Shown here: positions 1 to 9,299 of the stretch, piece after piece
Numbering within the stretch: position 1 is the first letter of the stretch
How the letters are laid out: every line of letters starts with the position of its first letter
NCBI GenBank assembly: GCA_002456995.1
Contig: NTKC01000017.1
Location: forward strand, 1 to 35,445
Direction of reading: 5' to 3'
From: Candidatus Thioglobus sp. MED-G25
GTDB taxonomy: Bacteria; Pseudomonadota; Gammaproteobacteria; Arenicellales; UBA868
Length of the DNA stretch: 35,445 nt
Notes under the pieces: generated by a model
What the model was told of the DNA's origin: nothing
The model's input: only the letters and a program-made list of their open reading frames with translations
Databases searched by the model: none
Position numbers and translations under genes: made by a program

Positions 1-110
1 TGAAGGCGCAGTTGATTGTGCCTATAGCGATGGAAGAGGGATTACGTTTCGCTATTCGGGAAGGTGGCCGTACTGTGGGTGCTGGCGTCGTCACTAAGAT
101 CATCGGGTAG
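1..110 (+). CDS. tuf: Elongation factor Tu, C-terminal end (partial)
   Basis: Reading from base 3 gives 35 residues and a TAG stop; the gene starts before the window. The residues [20 protein letters not shown], followed by AGVVTKIIG, are the classical last strand pair of EF-Tu domain III, the GTPase that brings aminoacyl-tRNA to the ribosome. The stop lies 32 bp before rpsJ, so tuf is probably the last gene of a str operon that reads into the S10 operon. The 5' part, with the GTPase domain, is not visible. Confidence 0.95.
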   Translation, partial: KAQLIVPIAMEEGLRFAIREGGRTVGAGVVTKIIG

Positions 111-142
111 CTAACAGCTTTTACTAACATAGGAATAAGCGA

Positions 143-466
143 ATGGCGGTTAATGTCGACAATCAGAAGATACGTATACGCTTAAAAGCATTCGATCATA
201 AAATGATCGATCGTTCTGCTAGTGAGATTGTTGATACGGCCCGTCGTACAGGCGCAATAGTTCGGGGCCCGATTCCATTGCCAACACGAACAGAACGTTA
301 CAACCTGCTCCGCTCACCGCACAAGTACAAGACATCTCGAGACCAACTTGAAATCCGCGTGCACAAAAGGATTTTGGACATTATCGAACCTACAGAAAAG
401 ACCGTTGATGCGTTGATGAAACTCGATCTTGCTGCTGGTGTAGATGTCGAAATCAAGCTGAGTTAG
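143..466 (+). CDS. rpsJ: 30S ribosomal protein S10
   Basis: S10 of the 30S head; the same protein (NusE) pairs with NusB in antitermination. The 107 aa are a few more than the 103 of E. coli; the extra residues are at the N-terminus, before [10 protein letters not shown]. The family segments [20 protein letters not shown] and [20 protein letters not shown] are intact. ATG 143 follows AGGAATAAGCG. First gene of the S10 operon, just behind tuf; the short gap leaves no space for the L4-controlled leader that regulates this operon in E. coli. Confidence 0.98.
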   Translation: MAVNVDNQKIRIRLKAFDHKMIDRSASEIVDTARRTGAIVRGPIPLPTRTERYNLLRSPHKYKTSRDQLEIRVHKRILDIIEPTEKTVDALMKLDLAAGVDVEIKLS

Positions 467-495
467 GCGTCACGGAATATCACGGAGTAATTGAA

Positions 496-1158
496 ATGTC
501 ACTGGGTCTAATTGGTCAGAAAGTCGGAATGACCAGAATCTTTGACGAAACTGGTGTATCTACGCCGGTTACGGTCATTGAGGTCGAGCCTAATCATGTG
601 ACTCAGGTCAAGACTGACGATACGGACGGATATAACGCGTTGCAAGTTACGGTAGGAAGCAGACGGCCAAACCGGGTGACAAGCCCGCTGAAAGGGCATT
701 TTGCGAAGGCGGGTACTGCGCCCGGTCGTGGTCTATGGGAGTTCCGTGTAGAGGTCGAAATTGCAAGTCAGTATGAAGCAGGTGCAGAAATCCCGATCGA
801 GTTATTTGAAACGGGGCAGAAAGTCGACGTGTCTGGTATATCAATCGGACGTGGTTTCGCCGGTGCCATGCGCCGCCATGGCTTCAAGGGTGGTCGAGCA
901 ACCCACGGTAACTCGAAAGCACATCGAAAACCTGGATCAATCGGCCAGAACCAGTTTCCAGGGCGTGTTTTCAAAGGAAAGAAGATGGCTGGGCACATGG
1001 GCAATAAGGCCCGGACACAGCAGAACCTAGAAGTGGTGCGCATCGATGTCGAGCGCAATCTCATTTTGATTCGTGGCTCAATTCCGGGACCACGAGGATT
1101 TGATGTTGTCATACGGCCTTCGGTCAAAGGACCGACGGCGCAAGCAACTAAAAACTAA
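496..1158 (+). CDS. rplC: 50S ribosomal protein L3
   Basis: L3, an early-assembly protein whose loop reaches toward the peptidyl transferase centre. The 220 aa begin [20 protein letters not shown], the usual N-terminus. The long extension is present, with the GQNQ motif at residues 150-153 inside [20 protein letters not shown]; this segment holds the glutamine that PrmB methylates in E. coli. The gene sits 29 bp after rpsJ and 13 bp before rplD, in normal S10-operon order. Confidence 0.98.
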   Translation: MSLGLIGQKVGMTRIFDETGVSTPVTVIEVEPNHVTQVKTDDTDGYNALQVTVGSRRPNRVTSPLKGHFAKAGTAPGRGLWEFRVEVEIASQYEAGAEIPIELFETGQKVDVSGISIGRGFAGAMRRHGFKGGRATHGNSKAHRKPGSIGQNQFPGRVFKGKKMAGHMGNKARTQQNLEVVRIDVERNLILIRGSIPGPRGFDVVIRPSVKGPTAQATKN

Positions 1159-1171
1159 AGGACACTAGGTA

Positions 1172-1792
1172 GTGGAACTTTCTGTGGTCAATTTAGATGG
1201 TACGACAGGTCAGCAACTTGCTGTCTCTGAAGATGTCTTTGCTACCGCTTTCCGCGAACCCCTGGTCCACCAGGTCGTCGTGGCTTATATGTCGGGTACA
1301 CGATCAGGTACCAGTTCACAGAAAAATAGATCCGACGTTAGCGGTGGCGGTTCGAAACCCTGGCGGCAGAAAGGTACTGGCCGTGCGCGAGCCGGAACAA
1401 TTCGAAGCCCGATCTGGCGTGGAGGGGGCCGGGCATTTCCAGCAACAGCCAGAAGTTATAGTCAGAAAGTTAACCGTAAGATGTATCGGGCTGCGCTTAG
1501 ATCAATACTGTCGGAACTGATTCGTCAGGAACGCCTACGGGTTTGCGATGAAATTCAGGTTTCTCAACCGAAAACTAAGGTCATGACTGATGTTCTCGCT
1601 AAACTCGGCTTAAGCGGTCGTGTGTTGTTGGTTACTGCTGATTACGATCAGAATGTGTCTCTCTCTGCTAGAAATTTACCAGGCGTGGAGGTTGTTGAGG
1701 CAGCGCAGATCAATCCTGTCAGCTTGGTCGGCAACGAGACAGTAGTTTTAACCGCTGATGCTTTACGGAAAGTTGAGGCGTCTTTGCAATGA
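1172..1792 (+). CDS. rplD: 50S ribosomal protein L4
   Basis: L4, 206 aa, lines the nascent peptide tunnel and in enterobacteria represses its own operon. The tunnel-loop part RSDVSGGGSKPWRQKGTGRA with the following RAGTIRSPIWRGGG is typical. The start is GTG at 1172, preceded by AAGGACACTAGGTA, which offers an AGGA ribosome site; no upstream in-frame ATG is available. The 3' end overlaps rplW by 4 bp (ATGA), a sign of coupled translation. Whether L4 can regulate here is doubtful because the operon leader is missing. Confidence 0.97.
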   Translation: MELSVVNLDGTTGQQLAVSEDVFATAFREPLVHQVVVAYMSGTRSGTSSQKNRSDVSGGGSKPWRQKGTGRARAGTIRSPIWRGGGRAFPATARSYSQKVNRKMYRAALRSILSELIRQERLRVCDEIQVSQPKTKVMTDVLAKLGLSGRVLLVTADYDQNVSLSARNLPGVEVVEAAQINPVSLVGNETVVLTADALRKVEASLQ

Positions 1793-2088
1793 ATGTAGAA
1801 AGATTACATCAGGTTTTACGTCGTCCGATTATTTCCGAAAAAAGCACTAATGCTGCTGAGAGCAGTCGGCAGGTTGTGTTTGAGGTATTGACCGATGCCA
1901 CCAAGAACGAGATCAAAACAGCTGTTGAGGGTCTGTTTGATGTCAGTGTTGAAGGCGTTCAGGTGATCAATGTTCGGGGGAAAGTAAAACGATTTGGGAA
2001 AACACCAGGAAAACGGACCAACTGGAAAAAAGCCTATGTACGGTTAGCTGAAGGTGATGACATCGACTTTCTCGGAAGTGGTGCCTGA
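1789..2088 (+). CDS. rplW: 50S ribosomal protein L23
   Basis: L23, 99 aa, sits at the tunnel exit and docks trigger factor and SRP. Recognisable elements are the N-terminal [11 protein letters not shown] and the basic loop [20 protein letters not shown]. The start ATG overlaps the rplD stop (ATGA), and rplB begins 29 bp after its stop. Length and order match the family. Confidence 0.97.
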   Translation: MNVERLHQVLRRPIISEKSTNAAESSRQVVFEVLTDATKNEIKTAVEGLFDVSVEGVQVINVRGKVKRFGKTPGKRTNWKKAYVRLAEGDDIDFLGSGA

Positions 2089-2117
2089 GTATTCAACGAG
2101 GAAATAGGGCAGGAATT

Positions 2118-2942
2118 ATGGCAGTCGTTAAACAGAAACCCACTACGCCGGGTCGACGGGGAATGGTCAGGGTGGTGACACCTGGGTTGCATAAAGGCAG
2201 GCCGCAGTCAGGTTTAGTCGAGGCCAAGAAGTCTATCAGTGGACGAAACAACGCAGGCCGGATTACTGTTCGGCACCGAGGTGGGGGACACAAGCGCCAC
2301 TACCGCATTATTGATTTTAAGAGAACCAAAGACGGCATACCGGCGACGATAGAACGCATAGAATACGATCCGAACCGAAGTGCACATATTGCACTTTTAC
2401 TCTATAGAGATGGCGAGAGGCGATACATAATCGCACCGCGTGGTCTATCTCAGGGGAACCAGGTTCAGTCCGGTAAAGACAGTCCGATTCAGGCCGGAAA
2501 TTCACTGCCCCTGAGTGTGATTCCGGTGGGTACAGTGGTCCACTGTGTAGAACTCAAACCTGGTAAAGGCGCTCAATTGGCTCGGTCTGCAGGTGCGTCG
2601 GTTCAGTTCCTTGGGCGAGAAGGCAGGTATGCGCTAATGAGACTGCGTTCTGGAGAGATGCGACGAGTACATGTTGACTGCCGAGCGACCATCGGCGAAG
2701 TAGGTAACGCCGAGAATTCACTGCGCAAGTTGGGTAAAGCCGGAGCAAAACGATGGCGCGGTATTCGACCTACCGTTCGGGGTGTTGCGATGAACCCGGT
2801 TGACCATCCTCATGGCGGGGGAGAAGGAAGAACCTCTGGCGGGCGGGATCCGGTCAGCCCATGGGGTGTGCCAACGAAAGGCTACAGAACACGTAATAAC
2901 AAGCGGACTGGATCAATGATCATCCGCAGAAGGAAGAAGTAA
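2118..2942 (+). CDS. rplB: 50S ribosomal protein L2
   Basis: L2, 274 aa, is needed for subunit joining and peptidyl transferase assembly. It contains [18 protein letters not shown] in the N-terminal RNA-binding part and the conserved [18 protein letters not shown] near the C-terminus, which includes the functionally important histidine. It ends in a basic tail, RRRKK. A GGCAGGAATT stretch supplies the ribosome site. rpsS follows after 2 bp. Confidence 0.98.
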   Translation: MAVVKQKPTTPGRRGMVRVVTPGLHKGRPQSGLVEAKKSISGRNNAGRITVRHRGGGHKRHYRIIDFKRTKDGIPATIERIEYDPNRSAHIALLLYRDGERRYIIAPRGLSQGNQVQSGKDSPIQAGNSLPLSVIPVGTVVHCVELKPGKGAQLARSAGASVQFLGREGRYALMRLRSGEMRRVHVDCRATIGEVGNAENSLRKLGKAGAKRWRGIRPTVRGVAMNPVDHPHGGGEGRTSGGRDPVSPWGVPTKGYRTRNNKRTGSMIIRRRKK

Positions 2943-2944
2943 CC

Positions 2945-3217
2945 ATGCCGCGTTCAATTCGAAAAGGTCCGTTTGTGGATCATCATCTCTGGTCCAAAAT
3001 CACAAAGGCGAACGAAGAAAACTCGCGTCGGCCAATCAAAACCTGGTCTCGACGATCAGTCATCATGCCTGAGTTCGTCGGACTTACGATTGCGGTCCAC
3101 AATGGGCGTCAGCATGTACCACTCCTAATTACTGAGAATATGGTGGGTCATAAGCTTGGCGAATTTGCGTTTACCCGAACGTTCCGCGGTCACGCAGCAG
3201 ACCGAAAAGCGAAATAG
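2945..3217 (+). CDS. rpsS: 30S ribosomal protein S19
   Basis: S19, 90 aa, in the 30S head near the A-site finger. The N-terminus [19 protein letters not shown] and the segment [20 protein letters not shown] followed by [12 protein letters not shown] are diagnostic. It starts two bases after the rplB stop, with the GAAGGAAGAAG at the end of rplB serving as ribosome site. Confidence 0.98.
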   Translation: MPRSIRKGPFVDHHLWSKITKANEENSRRPIKTWSRRSVIMPEFVGLTIAVHNGRQHVPLLITENMVGHKLGEFAFTRTFRGHAADRKAK

Positions 3218-3235
3218 TCAGGAGGAGCAACGCAA

Positions 3236-3583
3236 ATGGAAGTCAGAGCTGTCTCTCGCTACATACGGATTTCGCCGCAGAAGTGCCGCCTAGTCGCTGA
3301 CCAGGTGCGTAGTCTGCCGGTAGGTCAGGCGCTCGAGCTTCTGCAGTTTAGTCCTAAAAAGGCGGCTACCTCGATTCGCAAGACCTTGGAGTCGGCTATC
3401 GCCAATGCAGAGCACAACGAGGGACTGGACATAGATGAATTACGGGTAAATATCATTACAGTAGATGAGGGGCCTGTGTTAAAACGCTGGCGACCCAGGG
3501 CTAAAGGTCGGGCAACACCGGTTATCAAACGAACAAGCCATATCACTGTAGCAGTGAGTGACGACAATGGGGGGGAAGACTGA
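3236..3583 (+). CDS. rplV: 50S ribosomal protein L22
   Basis: L22, 115 aa, whose beta-hairpin lines the exit tunnel near the macrolide site. [18 protein letters not shown] opens the globular domain, and [20 protein letters not shown] is the hairpin tip region, unaltered. The C-terminus is about 5 residues longer than in E. coli. Strong ribosome site AGGAGGAGC about 7 bases before ATG (CAGGAGGAGCAACGCAA). The last base of its stop is the first base of the rpsC ATG (TGATG junction). Confidence 0.98.
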   Translation: MEVRAVSRYIRISPQKCRLVADQVRSLPVGQALELLQFSPKKAATSIRKTLESAIANAEHNEGLDIDELRVNIITVDEGPVLKRWRPRAKGRATPVIKRTSHITVAVSDDNGGED

Positions 3584-4266
3584 TGGGTCAAAAAATACAT
3601 CCAAACGGTTTTCGTCTGGGGGTCATACGTGATTGGGATGCAAAATGGTTTGCCAGCCGTCGGCACTACGCGAAGAATCTTGTTGCTGACCAAAAGATCC
3701 GGATTTTTCTGCGCAAGCAGTTGGCTAATGCTGCTGTCAGCAGGATAGAACTTGTTCGCGCAGGTGAAAACCTAAATGTTACGATCCATACTGGCCGACC
3801 CGGCATTGTGATCGGGAAAAAGGGCGAGGATATAGAACGTTTGCGGCGCCAGGTGCTGGTCATGAACAACCAAGTCCCAGTGCAGATTGCTGTAGAAGAG
3901 ATTCGGAAACCAGAGCTCGATGCTCTGCTGGTGGCCGAGAATGTCTGTCAGCAATTGGAAAAACGAATCATGTTTCGCCGAGCCATGAAGCGGGCTGTAC
4001 AAAATTCTATGCGCTTGGGTGCTAAAGGCGTGAAGATCATGATTGCGGGACGTCTAAACGGTGCCGAGATAGCCCGTACAGAGTGGTACCGAGAAGGCCG
4101 TGTCCCGTTACACACCTTGCGTGCAGACGTCGATTATGGCTTTGCCGAAGCCCATACAACTTACGGTGTCATCGGTGTTAAAGCATGGATTTTCAAGGGT
4201 GAGATCATGCCGGGCGAGTCTGAAGCCGAATCCACGCAGAGACCCAAGTCCGGGGCAACAGCCTGA
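3583..4266 (+). CDS. rpsC: 30S ribosomal protein S3
   Basis: S3, 227 aa, forms part of the mRNA entry pore and its helicase. N-terminal [20 protein letters not shown], then a type II KH domain with the GKKG loop at residues 78-81, then the C-terminal [20 protein letters not shown]. It overlaps the rplV stop by one base. The tail ends in a low-complexity stretch ([17 protein letters not shown]) as is usual. Confidence 0.98.
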   Translation: MGQKIHPNGFRLGVIRDWDAKWFASRRHYAKNLVADQKIRIFLRKQLANAAVSRIELVRAGENLNVTIHTGRPGIVIGKKGEDIERLRRQVLVMNNQVPVQIAVEEIRKPELDALLVAENVCQQLEKRIMFRRAMKRAVQNSMRLGAKGVKIMIAGRLNGAEIARTEWYREGRVPLHTLRADVDYGFAEAHTTYGVIGVKAWIFKGEIMPGESEAESTQRPKSGATA

Positions 4267-4282
4267 TTGAGGTGACTACGTA

Positions 4283-4696
4283 ATGCTGCAACCAAAAAGA
4301 ACAAAGTTCAGGAAACAGCACAAGGGCCGCAATAGGGGCCTCGCTGAGCGTGGCAATCGGGTCAGTTTTGGTGATTATGGGCTAAAGTCTACTGACCGCG
4401 GTCGATTGACCTCACGTCAGATCGAGGCCGCGCGACGGGCAATTAACCGGTATGTAAAGCGTGGCGGCCGTGTATGGATCAGAGTTTTCCCTGATAAACC
4501 AATATCTAAAAAACCATTAGAAGTCCGAATGGGTAAAGGGAAGGGGAATCCTGAGTACTGGGTAGCGCTCGTTCAGCCTGGTACCGTGCTTTACGAGATT
4601 CAAGGTGTAGACGAAGCGTCGGCAAGGGAGGCGTTCAGGTTGGCAGGAGCGAAGTTGCCAGTACGAACTACCTTTGTAAGTCGGCAGGCGGCGTGA
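4283..4696 (+). CDS. rplP: 50S ribosomal protein L16
   Basis: L16, 137 aa, contacts A- and P-site tRNA elbows. It starts [20 protein letters not shown], and contains the [21 protein letters not shown] and [18 protein letters not shown] segments. The arginine-rich loop that carries the YcfD/RoxA hydroxylation site in E. coli lies in this second region. Order between rpsC and rpmC is canonical; the gap to rpmC is one base. Confidence 0.98.
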   Translation: MLQPKRTKFRKQHKGRNRGLAERGNRVSFGDYGLKSTDRGRLTSRQIEAARRAINRYVKRGGRVWIRVFPDKPISKKPLEVRMGKGKGNPEYWVALVQPGTVLYEIQGVDEASAREAFRLAGAKLPVRTTFVSRQAA

Positions 4697-4697
4697 T

Positions 4698-4895
4698 ATG
4701 GCAGACAAGTCGGTAAAAGAGATGGGGAAAGCTGAACTTGCAACAGAACTTCTTGAGTTGCGTAAAGAGCAGTTCAACCTGCGTATGCAGAACAGTACAG
4801 GGCAAATGACCAACACCTCCAGGTTTAAAGTGATTCGCCGCGAGATAGCACGGATTAAGACACAAATGAATGACATTAATAGAGCGGAAGCATGA
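4698..4895 (+). CDS. rpmC: 50S ribosomal protein L29
   Basis: L29, 65 aa, a small two-helix protein at the tunnel exit next to L23. [20 protein letters not shown] and [14 protein letters not shown] are the family's helices. The ATG starts one base after the rplP stop, and the stop overlaps the rpsQ ATG by 4 bp. Confidence 0.97.
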   Translation: MADKSVKEMGKAELATELLELRKEQFNLRMQNSTGQMTNTSRFKVIRREIARIKTQMNDINRAEA

Positions 4896-5161
4896 CAGAG
4901 CAGAACACTAGTCCGGCGGTAAAAAGAACTCGAACCTTTCAAGGCAGCGTTCTGAGTGCGAAGATGGATAAAACCATTACCGTTTTGGTTGTTCGACAGG
5001 TCAAGCACCCGCTGTACAAAAAATATATCCGCCGATCAACGAAAGTGCATGCGCATGATGAGCAGAATGAGTGTCGTGAAGGCGACAAGGTAATGATCGA
5101 GGAATGCCGGCCATTGTCTAAGAATAAATCTTGGCGCCTTGTCAAGGTTCTCGATCGGTAA
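4892..5161 (+). CDS. rpsQ: 30S ribosomal protein S17
   Basis: S17, 89 aa, an OB-fold primary 16S rRNA binder. [19 protein letters not shown], then [20 protein letters not shown] and [18 protein letters not shown] match the family. The N-terminus is about 5 residues longer than in E. coli. Starts inside the rpmC stop (ATGA). Confidence 0.98.
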   Translation: MTEQNTSPAVKRTRTFQGSVLSAKMDKTITVLVVRQVKHPLYKKYIRRSTKVHAHDEQNECREGDKVMIEECRPLSKNKSWRLVKVLDR

Positions 5162-5180
5162 GAGTATTGGGGCAAACTAA

Positions 5181-5549
5181 ATGATTCAGGTTGAAACAAT
5201 GCTGGATGTGGCAGACAACAGTGGTGCTCGCCGTGTTCAGTGTATTAAGGTGCTCGGCGGTTCTAAAAGACGCTATGCCGGTGTTGGGGATATCATTAAG
5301 ATCACCATCAAAGAAGCAATTCCAAACAGTCGAGTAAGAAAAGGCGAGCTGTTCAACGCGGTTGTGGTGCGTACGCGGCACGGTGTTCGAAGGCCAGATG
5401 GATCGCTGATCAGATTTGATCGTAATGCAGCTGTATTGCTGAACGAACAGAAACAGCCTGTCGGTACGCGAATTTTTGGACCAGTAACCAGAGAGCTAAG
5501 ATCTGAGCAGTTCATGCGGATCATTTCTCTTGCGCCCGAAGTGTTGTGA
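5181..5549 (+). CDS. rplN: 50S ribosomal protein L14
   Basis: L14, 122 aa, on the subunit interface near the GTPase centre and target of Rsf[21 protein letters not shown] and [20 protein letters not shown] are nearly invariant, as is FGPVTRELR near the end. First gene of the spc part of the cluster; it follows rpsQ by 19 bp, so there is no visible separate operon leader. Confidence 0.98.
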   Translation: MIQVETMLDVADNSGARRVQCIKVLGGSKRRYAGVGDIIKITIKEAIPNSRVRKGELFNAVVVRTRHGVRRPDGSLIRFDRNAAVLLNEQKQPVGTRIFGPVTRELRSEQFMRIISLAPEVL

Positions 5550-5558
5550 GGTGACTGG

Positions 5559-5876
5559 ATGAGTAAGCTCAGAAAGGGTGACGACGTAGTGGTTCTATCG
5601 GGCCGTGACAAAGGCAAACGCGGTACTGTGCTCCAGATCATTGAGAATAACCGGATCCTAGTCGACAACGTAAATGTGATTAAGAAACACGTTAAACCGA
5701 ATCCAAATCGCGGCGAGACTGGGGGTATCATCGAGAGGGAAGCGCCAATACAGATATCAAACGTAGCCCTGCTCAATCCCAACACAAACAAGGCCGACCG
5801 AGTTGGCTACAAGGTGCTTGAGGACGGTCGCAAGGTCCGAGTGTTTAAATCCGACGGTGAAGTGGCGGATATTTAG
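5559..5876 (+). CDS. rplX: 50S ribosomal protein L24
   Basis: L24, 105 aa, an assembly initiator protein with an N-terminal KOW motif: [32 protein letters not shown] and [20 protein letters not shown] follow as in the family. The ribosome site GAGGTGACTGG precedes ATG 5559. In E. coli the L24 start region binds S8, the spc repressor; that structure was not checked here. Confidence 0.98.
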   Translation: MSKLRKGDDVVVLSGRDKGKRGTVLQIIENNRILVDNVNVIKKHVKPNPNRGETGGIIEREAPIQISNVALLNPNTNKADRVGYKVLEDGRKVRVFKSDGEVADI

Positions 5877-5899
5877 ACAAGGAAAATAGAAAGATACTC

Positions 5900-6439
5900 A
5901 TGACACGACTTGAAAACTACTACCGGGACACATTGGTGCCATCGATGATGGAGAAATTTGGCTACCAGAGCGTTATGCAAGTTCCAAGAATCACAAAGAT
6001 TACGCTGAATATGGGTGTCGGAGAGGCGTTGGTAAATAAGAACGCGATGGAATCGGCAGTTGCAGACCTATCGGCAATTTCAGGGCAGAAACCGATAGTT
6101 ACAAAAGCACGCAAATCAGTTGCTAATTTCAAGGTCCGGGAGGGGTGGTCAATCGGTTGTAAGGTCACGCTACGACGCGAAAGAATGTATGAATTTCTGG
6201 ATCGTCTGATTTCAGTTGCATTTCCAAGGTCCAGAGATTTCCGTGGGCTGTCACCCAGATCTTTTGATGGGCGCGGTAACTATAGCCTGGGGCTCAAGGA
6301 ACAGATCGTATTCCCCGAAGTGGACTACGACAAAGTCGATGCAATCCGAGGGCTTGATGTCACCATCACCACGTCGGCGCGCACAGATGAAGAAAGTGAA
6401 GCTCTGTTGCGGGGATTCAACTTTCCTCTTCGCAAATAA
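5900..6439 (+). CDS. rplE: 50S ribosomal protein L5
   Basis: L5, 179 aa, binds 5S rRNA and makes bridge B1b. It contains [16 protein letters not shown], the basic [20 protein letters not shown] and [20 protein letters not shown]. The end, GFNFPLRK, is the usual C-terminus. 23 bp from rplX and 14 bp before rpsN. Confidence 0.98.
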   Translation: MTRLENYYRDTLVPSMMEKFGYQSVMQVPRITKITLNMGVGEALVNKNAMESAVADLSAISGQKPIVTKARKSVANFKVREGWSIGCKVTLRRERMYEFLDRLISVAFPRSRDFRGLSPRSFDGRGNYSLGLKEQIVFPEVDYDKVDAIRGLDVTITTSARTDEESEALLRGFNFPLRK

Positions 6440-6453
6440 AGGACGTCAATCAT

Positions 6454-6759
6454 ATGGCAAAAAAATCAATGGTCGCACGCGATATAAAGCGTCGTCGGCT
6501 GGCTGAACTCCACGATAAACAAAGGATTCAGCTCAAACAACAGACGATAGATGTGAATTCTTCCTACGATGAACGTTGGCAGGCAATGATAGATCTGCAG
6601 AAACTACCGCGGGATTCTTCGAAGAGTCGACAAAGAAACCGCTGCGCACTCACTGGCAGACCCAGGGGCTACTTTCGTAGATTTGGTCTAGCAAGAAGCG
6701 CACTTCGTGAAGTTGTGATGCGCGGTGAAGCGCCCGGTGTTACTAAGGCCAGTTGGTAG
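6454..6759 (+). CDS. rpsN: 30S ribosomal protein S14 (zinc-free type)
   Basis: S14, 101 aa, late-assembling 30S head protein. The long form with [20 protein letters not shown] and the C-terminal GVTKASW is present. Only one cysteine is seen in the region where zinc-binding S14 has two CxxC pairs, so this is the C-minus, zinc-independent type usual in gammaproteobacteria. ATAAAGGACGTCAATCAT provides an AAGGA ribosome site before ATG 6454. Confidence 0.97.
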   Translation: MAKKSMVARDIKRRRLAELHDKQRIQLKQQTIDVNSSYDERWQAMIDLQKLPRDSSKSRQRNRCALTGRPRGYFRRFGLARSALREVVMRGEAPGVTKASW

Positions 6760-6782
6760 ATCAGCAAGGGAGCACGTCAAAT

Positions 6783-7178
6783 ATGAGTATGTCAGATCCG
6801 ATAGCCGATATGTTGACACGAATTCGCAATGGACTCGCTCGGAATAAAGTGAGTGTCTCCATGCCGTCATCTGGTATTAAGAAAGCTATTGCTAAGGTGT
6901 TGCAAGACGAGGGTTTTGTAGATGGGTTTGCGGTCAATGAGGCCGATCGGAAAAAGACCCTGTCGATAACTCTCCGTTACCACGATGGCGAACCAGTTAT
7001 TGAACAGTTATCCAGGGTCAGTCGTCCAGGTCGACGGATGTATTGCAGTGCCAATGACATGCCGAGATTAAATAGCGGGCTGGGTGTAATTATGATCTCA
7101 ACTTCTAAAGGGGTCATGTCTGATCGCCAGGCAAGATCAGAAGGTATTGGCGGTGAGGTTATCTGCTCGGTCTGTTAG
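6783..7178 (+). CDS. rpsH: 30S ribosomal protein S8
   Basis: S8, 131 aa, central 16S rRNA binder and, in E. coli, translational repressor of the spc operon. I start at ATG 6783 ([20 protein letters not shown]), because the family begins here; an upstream in-frame start at 6753 would overlap rpsN. AGGGAGCA lies about 10 bases before it. The C-terminal block [20 protein letters not shown] with [11 protein letters not shown] is typical. Confidence 0.97.
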   Translation: MSMSDPIADMLTRIRNGLARNKVSVSMPSSGIKKAIAKVLQDEGFVDGFAVNEADRKKTLSITLRYHDGEPVIEQLSRVSRPGRRMYCSANDMPRLNSGLGVIMISTSKGVMSDRQARSEGIGGEVICSVC

Positions 7179-7210
7179 ATCGACAGCAATCAGTCTGAGG
7201 TTAATTTCCT

Positions 7211-7738
7211 ATGTCCAGAGTCGCAGCTAACCCGATAAACCTGCCCAAAGGCGTTGAAGTCACACTTAACGACAGTTCAGTTAGTGTTAAGGGCCCGAAC
7301 GGAGAGTTGGATCTTGCGCTATATCCAAATATTGAACTGACCCAAGATGAAGATACGCTTCGTGTGAGTTTCAGCAACGAGAACGATCGGGCGATGGCAG
7401 GTACAACGCGGTCGCTAGTCAATAATATGGTAACGGGTGTATCGACTGGATTTGACAAGAAACTTACCATAATAGGCGTCGGTTACCGAGCCCAGGCGGA
7501 GGGTGCAACGTTGACACTGAGTTTGGGATTTTCACATCCTGTTGTCTACAAGGTGCCCCCTGGGATCACTGTTGAAACACCGTCTCAAACGGAAGTTCTC
7601 GTCAAAGGTGCAGACAAACAGAAGGTGGGTCAGGTCGCAGCAGAAATACGCAGTTTCCGGCCGCCTGAGCCCTATAAAGGTAAAGGCATGAGGTATAGCG
7701 ACGAACATGTTATCCGCAAACAGGCGAAGAAGATCTAG
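7211..7738 (+). CDS. rplF: 50S ribosomal protein L6
   Basis: L6, 175 aa, two tandem repeats of one fold, near the sarcin-ricin loop. [19 protein letters not shown], then [20 protein letters not shown], and the C-terminal [19 protein letters not shown] are family hallmarks. It lies 32 bp after rpsH and 31 bp before rplR. Confidence 0.98.
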   Translation: MSRVAANPINLPKGVEVTLNDSSVSVKGPNGELDLALYPNIELTQDEDTLRVSFSNENDRAMAGTTRSLVNNMVTGVSTGFDKKLTIIGVGYRAQAEGATLTLSLGFSHPVVYKVPPGITVETPSQTEVLVKGADKQKVGQVAAEIRSFRPPEPYKGKGMRYSDEHVIRKQAKKI

Positions 7739-7769
7739 CATTTGCGGCTGTAGTCAGAGAGTAATCATT

Positions 7770-8126
7770 ATGAGCCAGAAAAAAGTAGCCAGGCTAAGGC
7801 GCGCCTCCAGGACACGTAATCGTATACGTCGCCAGGGCGCCCTAAGGCTTTGTGTGTTCAAGTCGCCGAGACATTTTTATGCCCAGATTATTAATCAGGA
7901 TGTCGGGCAGGTTGTGGTCAGTGCTTCGACGATTGAACCTGCCTTTAAGAAGGAGCTTGCGAGCGGTGGAAATATCGACGCTGCCGTAAAATTGGGTGCA
8001 CGTTTAGCAGATAAAGCGCGGGAAGCAGGTGTTATAGAAGTGGCTTTTGATCGTTCCGGATACAAATATCACGGTAGGGTTAAAGCTATGGCAGATGCTG
8101 CTCGAGAGGGCGGACTAAAGTTTTAG
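7770..8126 (+). CDS. rplR: 50S ribosomal protein L18
   Basis: L18, 118 aa, binds 5S rRNA with L5. I use ATG 7770 ([20 protein letters not shown]); a longer frame from 7707 would overlap rplF and adds non-family residues. [18 protein letters not shown] and the C-terminal [20 protein letters not shown] are diagnostic. Confidence 0.97.
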   Translation: MSQKKVARLRRASRTRNRIRRQGALRLCVFKSPRHFYAQIINQDVGQVVVSASTIEPAFKKELASGGNIDAAVKLGARLADKAREAGVIEVAFDRSGYKYHGRVKAMADAAREGGLKF

Positions 8127-8148
8127 AATAATTGTTAGCGGATTAATC

Positions 8149-8661
8149 ATGGCAAGAAATCAAAATCAGATGGTGAATGAAGGCGATGGATCTACCGAAC
8201 AGCTAATTAACGTTCGACGGGTCTCCAAGGTCGTTAAGGGTGGTCGGATATTCGGTTTTTCGGCACTGACCGTAGTAGGAGATGGAAATGGTCGAGTTGG
8301 TATGGGGCGTGGCAAAGCCCGCGAAGTGCCTGTTGCCGTGCAAAAAGCAATGGAAGATGCGCGGCGAAATATGAGCAAGGTGAGCTTGAAGGGAGACACG
8401 CTCCACTACGCCGTAGTAGGACGTCATGGCGCTGCAAGAGTCGTAATGCGACCGGCGTCAGAGGGTACCGGTATTATTGCCGGAGGCACCATGCGTGCAA
8501 TATTTGAGGCGGCTGGTATAAAGAACGTGCTAGCAAAAGTAATCGGTACAACCAATCCAGTGAATGTCAGCCGAGCGACACTTGATGGGTTACGCCGCAT
8601 TCGAAGCCCTCAAAAAACCGCCACTATGCGCGGTAAGACTATCGACCAGATCACTGGATAG
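8149..8661 (+). CDS. rpsE: 30S ribosomal protein S5
   Basis: S5, 170 aa, a decoding-fidelity protein on the 30S body. An N-terminal dsRNA-binding-like domain ([20 protein letters not shown]) is followed by [20 protein letters not shown] and the C-terminal domain with [20 protein letters not shown]. The loop mutated in ram and spectinomycin-resistant strains (KVVKGGR) has the wild-type-like sequence. Confidence 0.98.
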   Translation: MARNQNQMVNEGDGSTEQLINVRRVSKVVKGGRIFGFSALTVVGDGNGRVGMGRGKAREVPVAVQKAMEDARRNMSKVSLKGDTLHYAVVGRHGAARVVMRPASEGTGIIAGGTMRAIFEAAGIKNVLAKVIGTTNPVNVSRATLDGLRRIRSPQKTATMRGKTIDQITG

Positions 8662-8672
8662 GGATATTTGAA

Positions 8673-8870
8673 ATGCCAGGTCAACGACTTAAGGTAACGC
8701 TGGTTCGTAGCAAACAGGGCCGTGGACGAATACAACTCGCCTGCGTCAATGGGTTGGGGCTGCGACGAGTGAATCATAGTGTCGAGCTGACAGATAGCGC
8801 CGCTATCAGAGGCATGATCAACAAGGTCAGCCATCTGGTCAAGGTCGAGGAGATCGTAAATGAGGCTTAA
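8673..8870 (+). CDS. rpmD: 50S ribosomal protein L30
   Basis: L30, 65 aa, six more than E. coli. [12 protein letters not shown] and [20 protein letters not shown] followed by [13 protein letters not shown] fit the ferredoxin-like fold of the family. Its last 11 bases overlap the start of rplO, so the two are translationally coupled. Confidence 0.96.
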   Translation: MPGQRLKVTLVRSKQGRGRIQLACVNGLGLRRVNHSVELTDSAAIRGMINKVSHLVKVEEIVNEA

Positions 8871-9294
8871 CGAATTAAGTCCTGAAGTGGGATCGCGTTC
8901 CGAGCGGAAGCGTGTTGGCCGAGGGCCAGGCTCCGGTTTAGGTAGAACAGCCGGCCGTGGGTTCAATGGTCAGAAGTCACGTTCTGGAGGTTCCCTACCC
9001 CCTGGTTTTGAAGGTGGCCAGATGCCCCTTCAGCGTCGTGTACCGAAACGAGGTTTCAGGTCACTTTCGCGTAAACGAGTTGCCGAGGTGCGACTTCACG
9101 AACTGATGCGGATCGAAAGTGGAGAGATAGATCTGGCTTCCTTAAAGGCAGCTGGCGTAATCAATCATAATGCTATTCGCGCCAAAGTGATTGCATCGGG
9201 CACAATCGATAAAGCGGTCGTCTTGAGAGGTGTCAGTACAACTGCGGGCGCTCGCATTGCAATTGAAAAGGCCGGAGGCCGGGTCGAAGCTTAA
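8860..9294 (+). CDS. rplO: 50S ribosomal protein L15
   Basis: L15, 144 aa, late assembly protein. The glycine- and arginine-rich N-terminal extension ([17 protein letters not shown]) and [17 protein letters not shown] are present. ATG 8860 lies within the end of rpmD, with GAGGAGATC as ribosome site. secY follows 5 bp after its stop. Confidence 0.98.
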   Translation: MRLNELSPEVGSRSERKRVGRGPGSGLGRTAGRGFNGQKSRSGGSLPPGFEGGQMPLQRRVPKRGFRSLSRKRVAEVRLHELMRIESGEIDLASLKAAGVINHNAIRAKVIASGTIDKAVVLRGVSTTAGARIAIEKAGGRVEA

Positions 9295-9299
9295 CGATT

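Noticed and set aside
768-1127. 119-aa minus-strand frame inside rplC
   Set aside because: Lies wholly antisense to a highly conserved ribosomal protein gene and has no family resemblance; the same applies to the other antisense frames in the ribosomal cluster.
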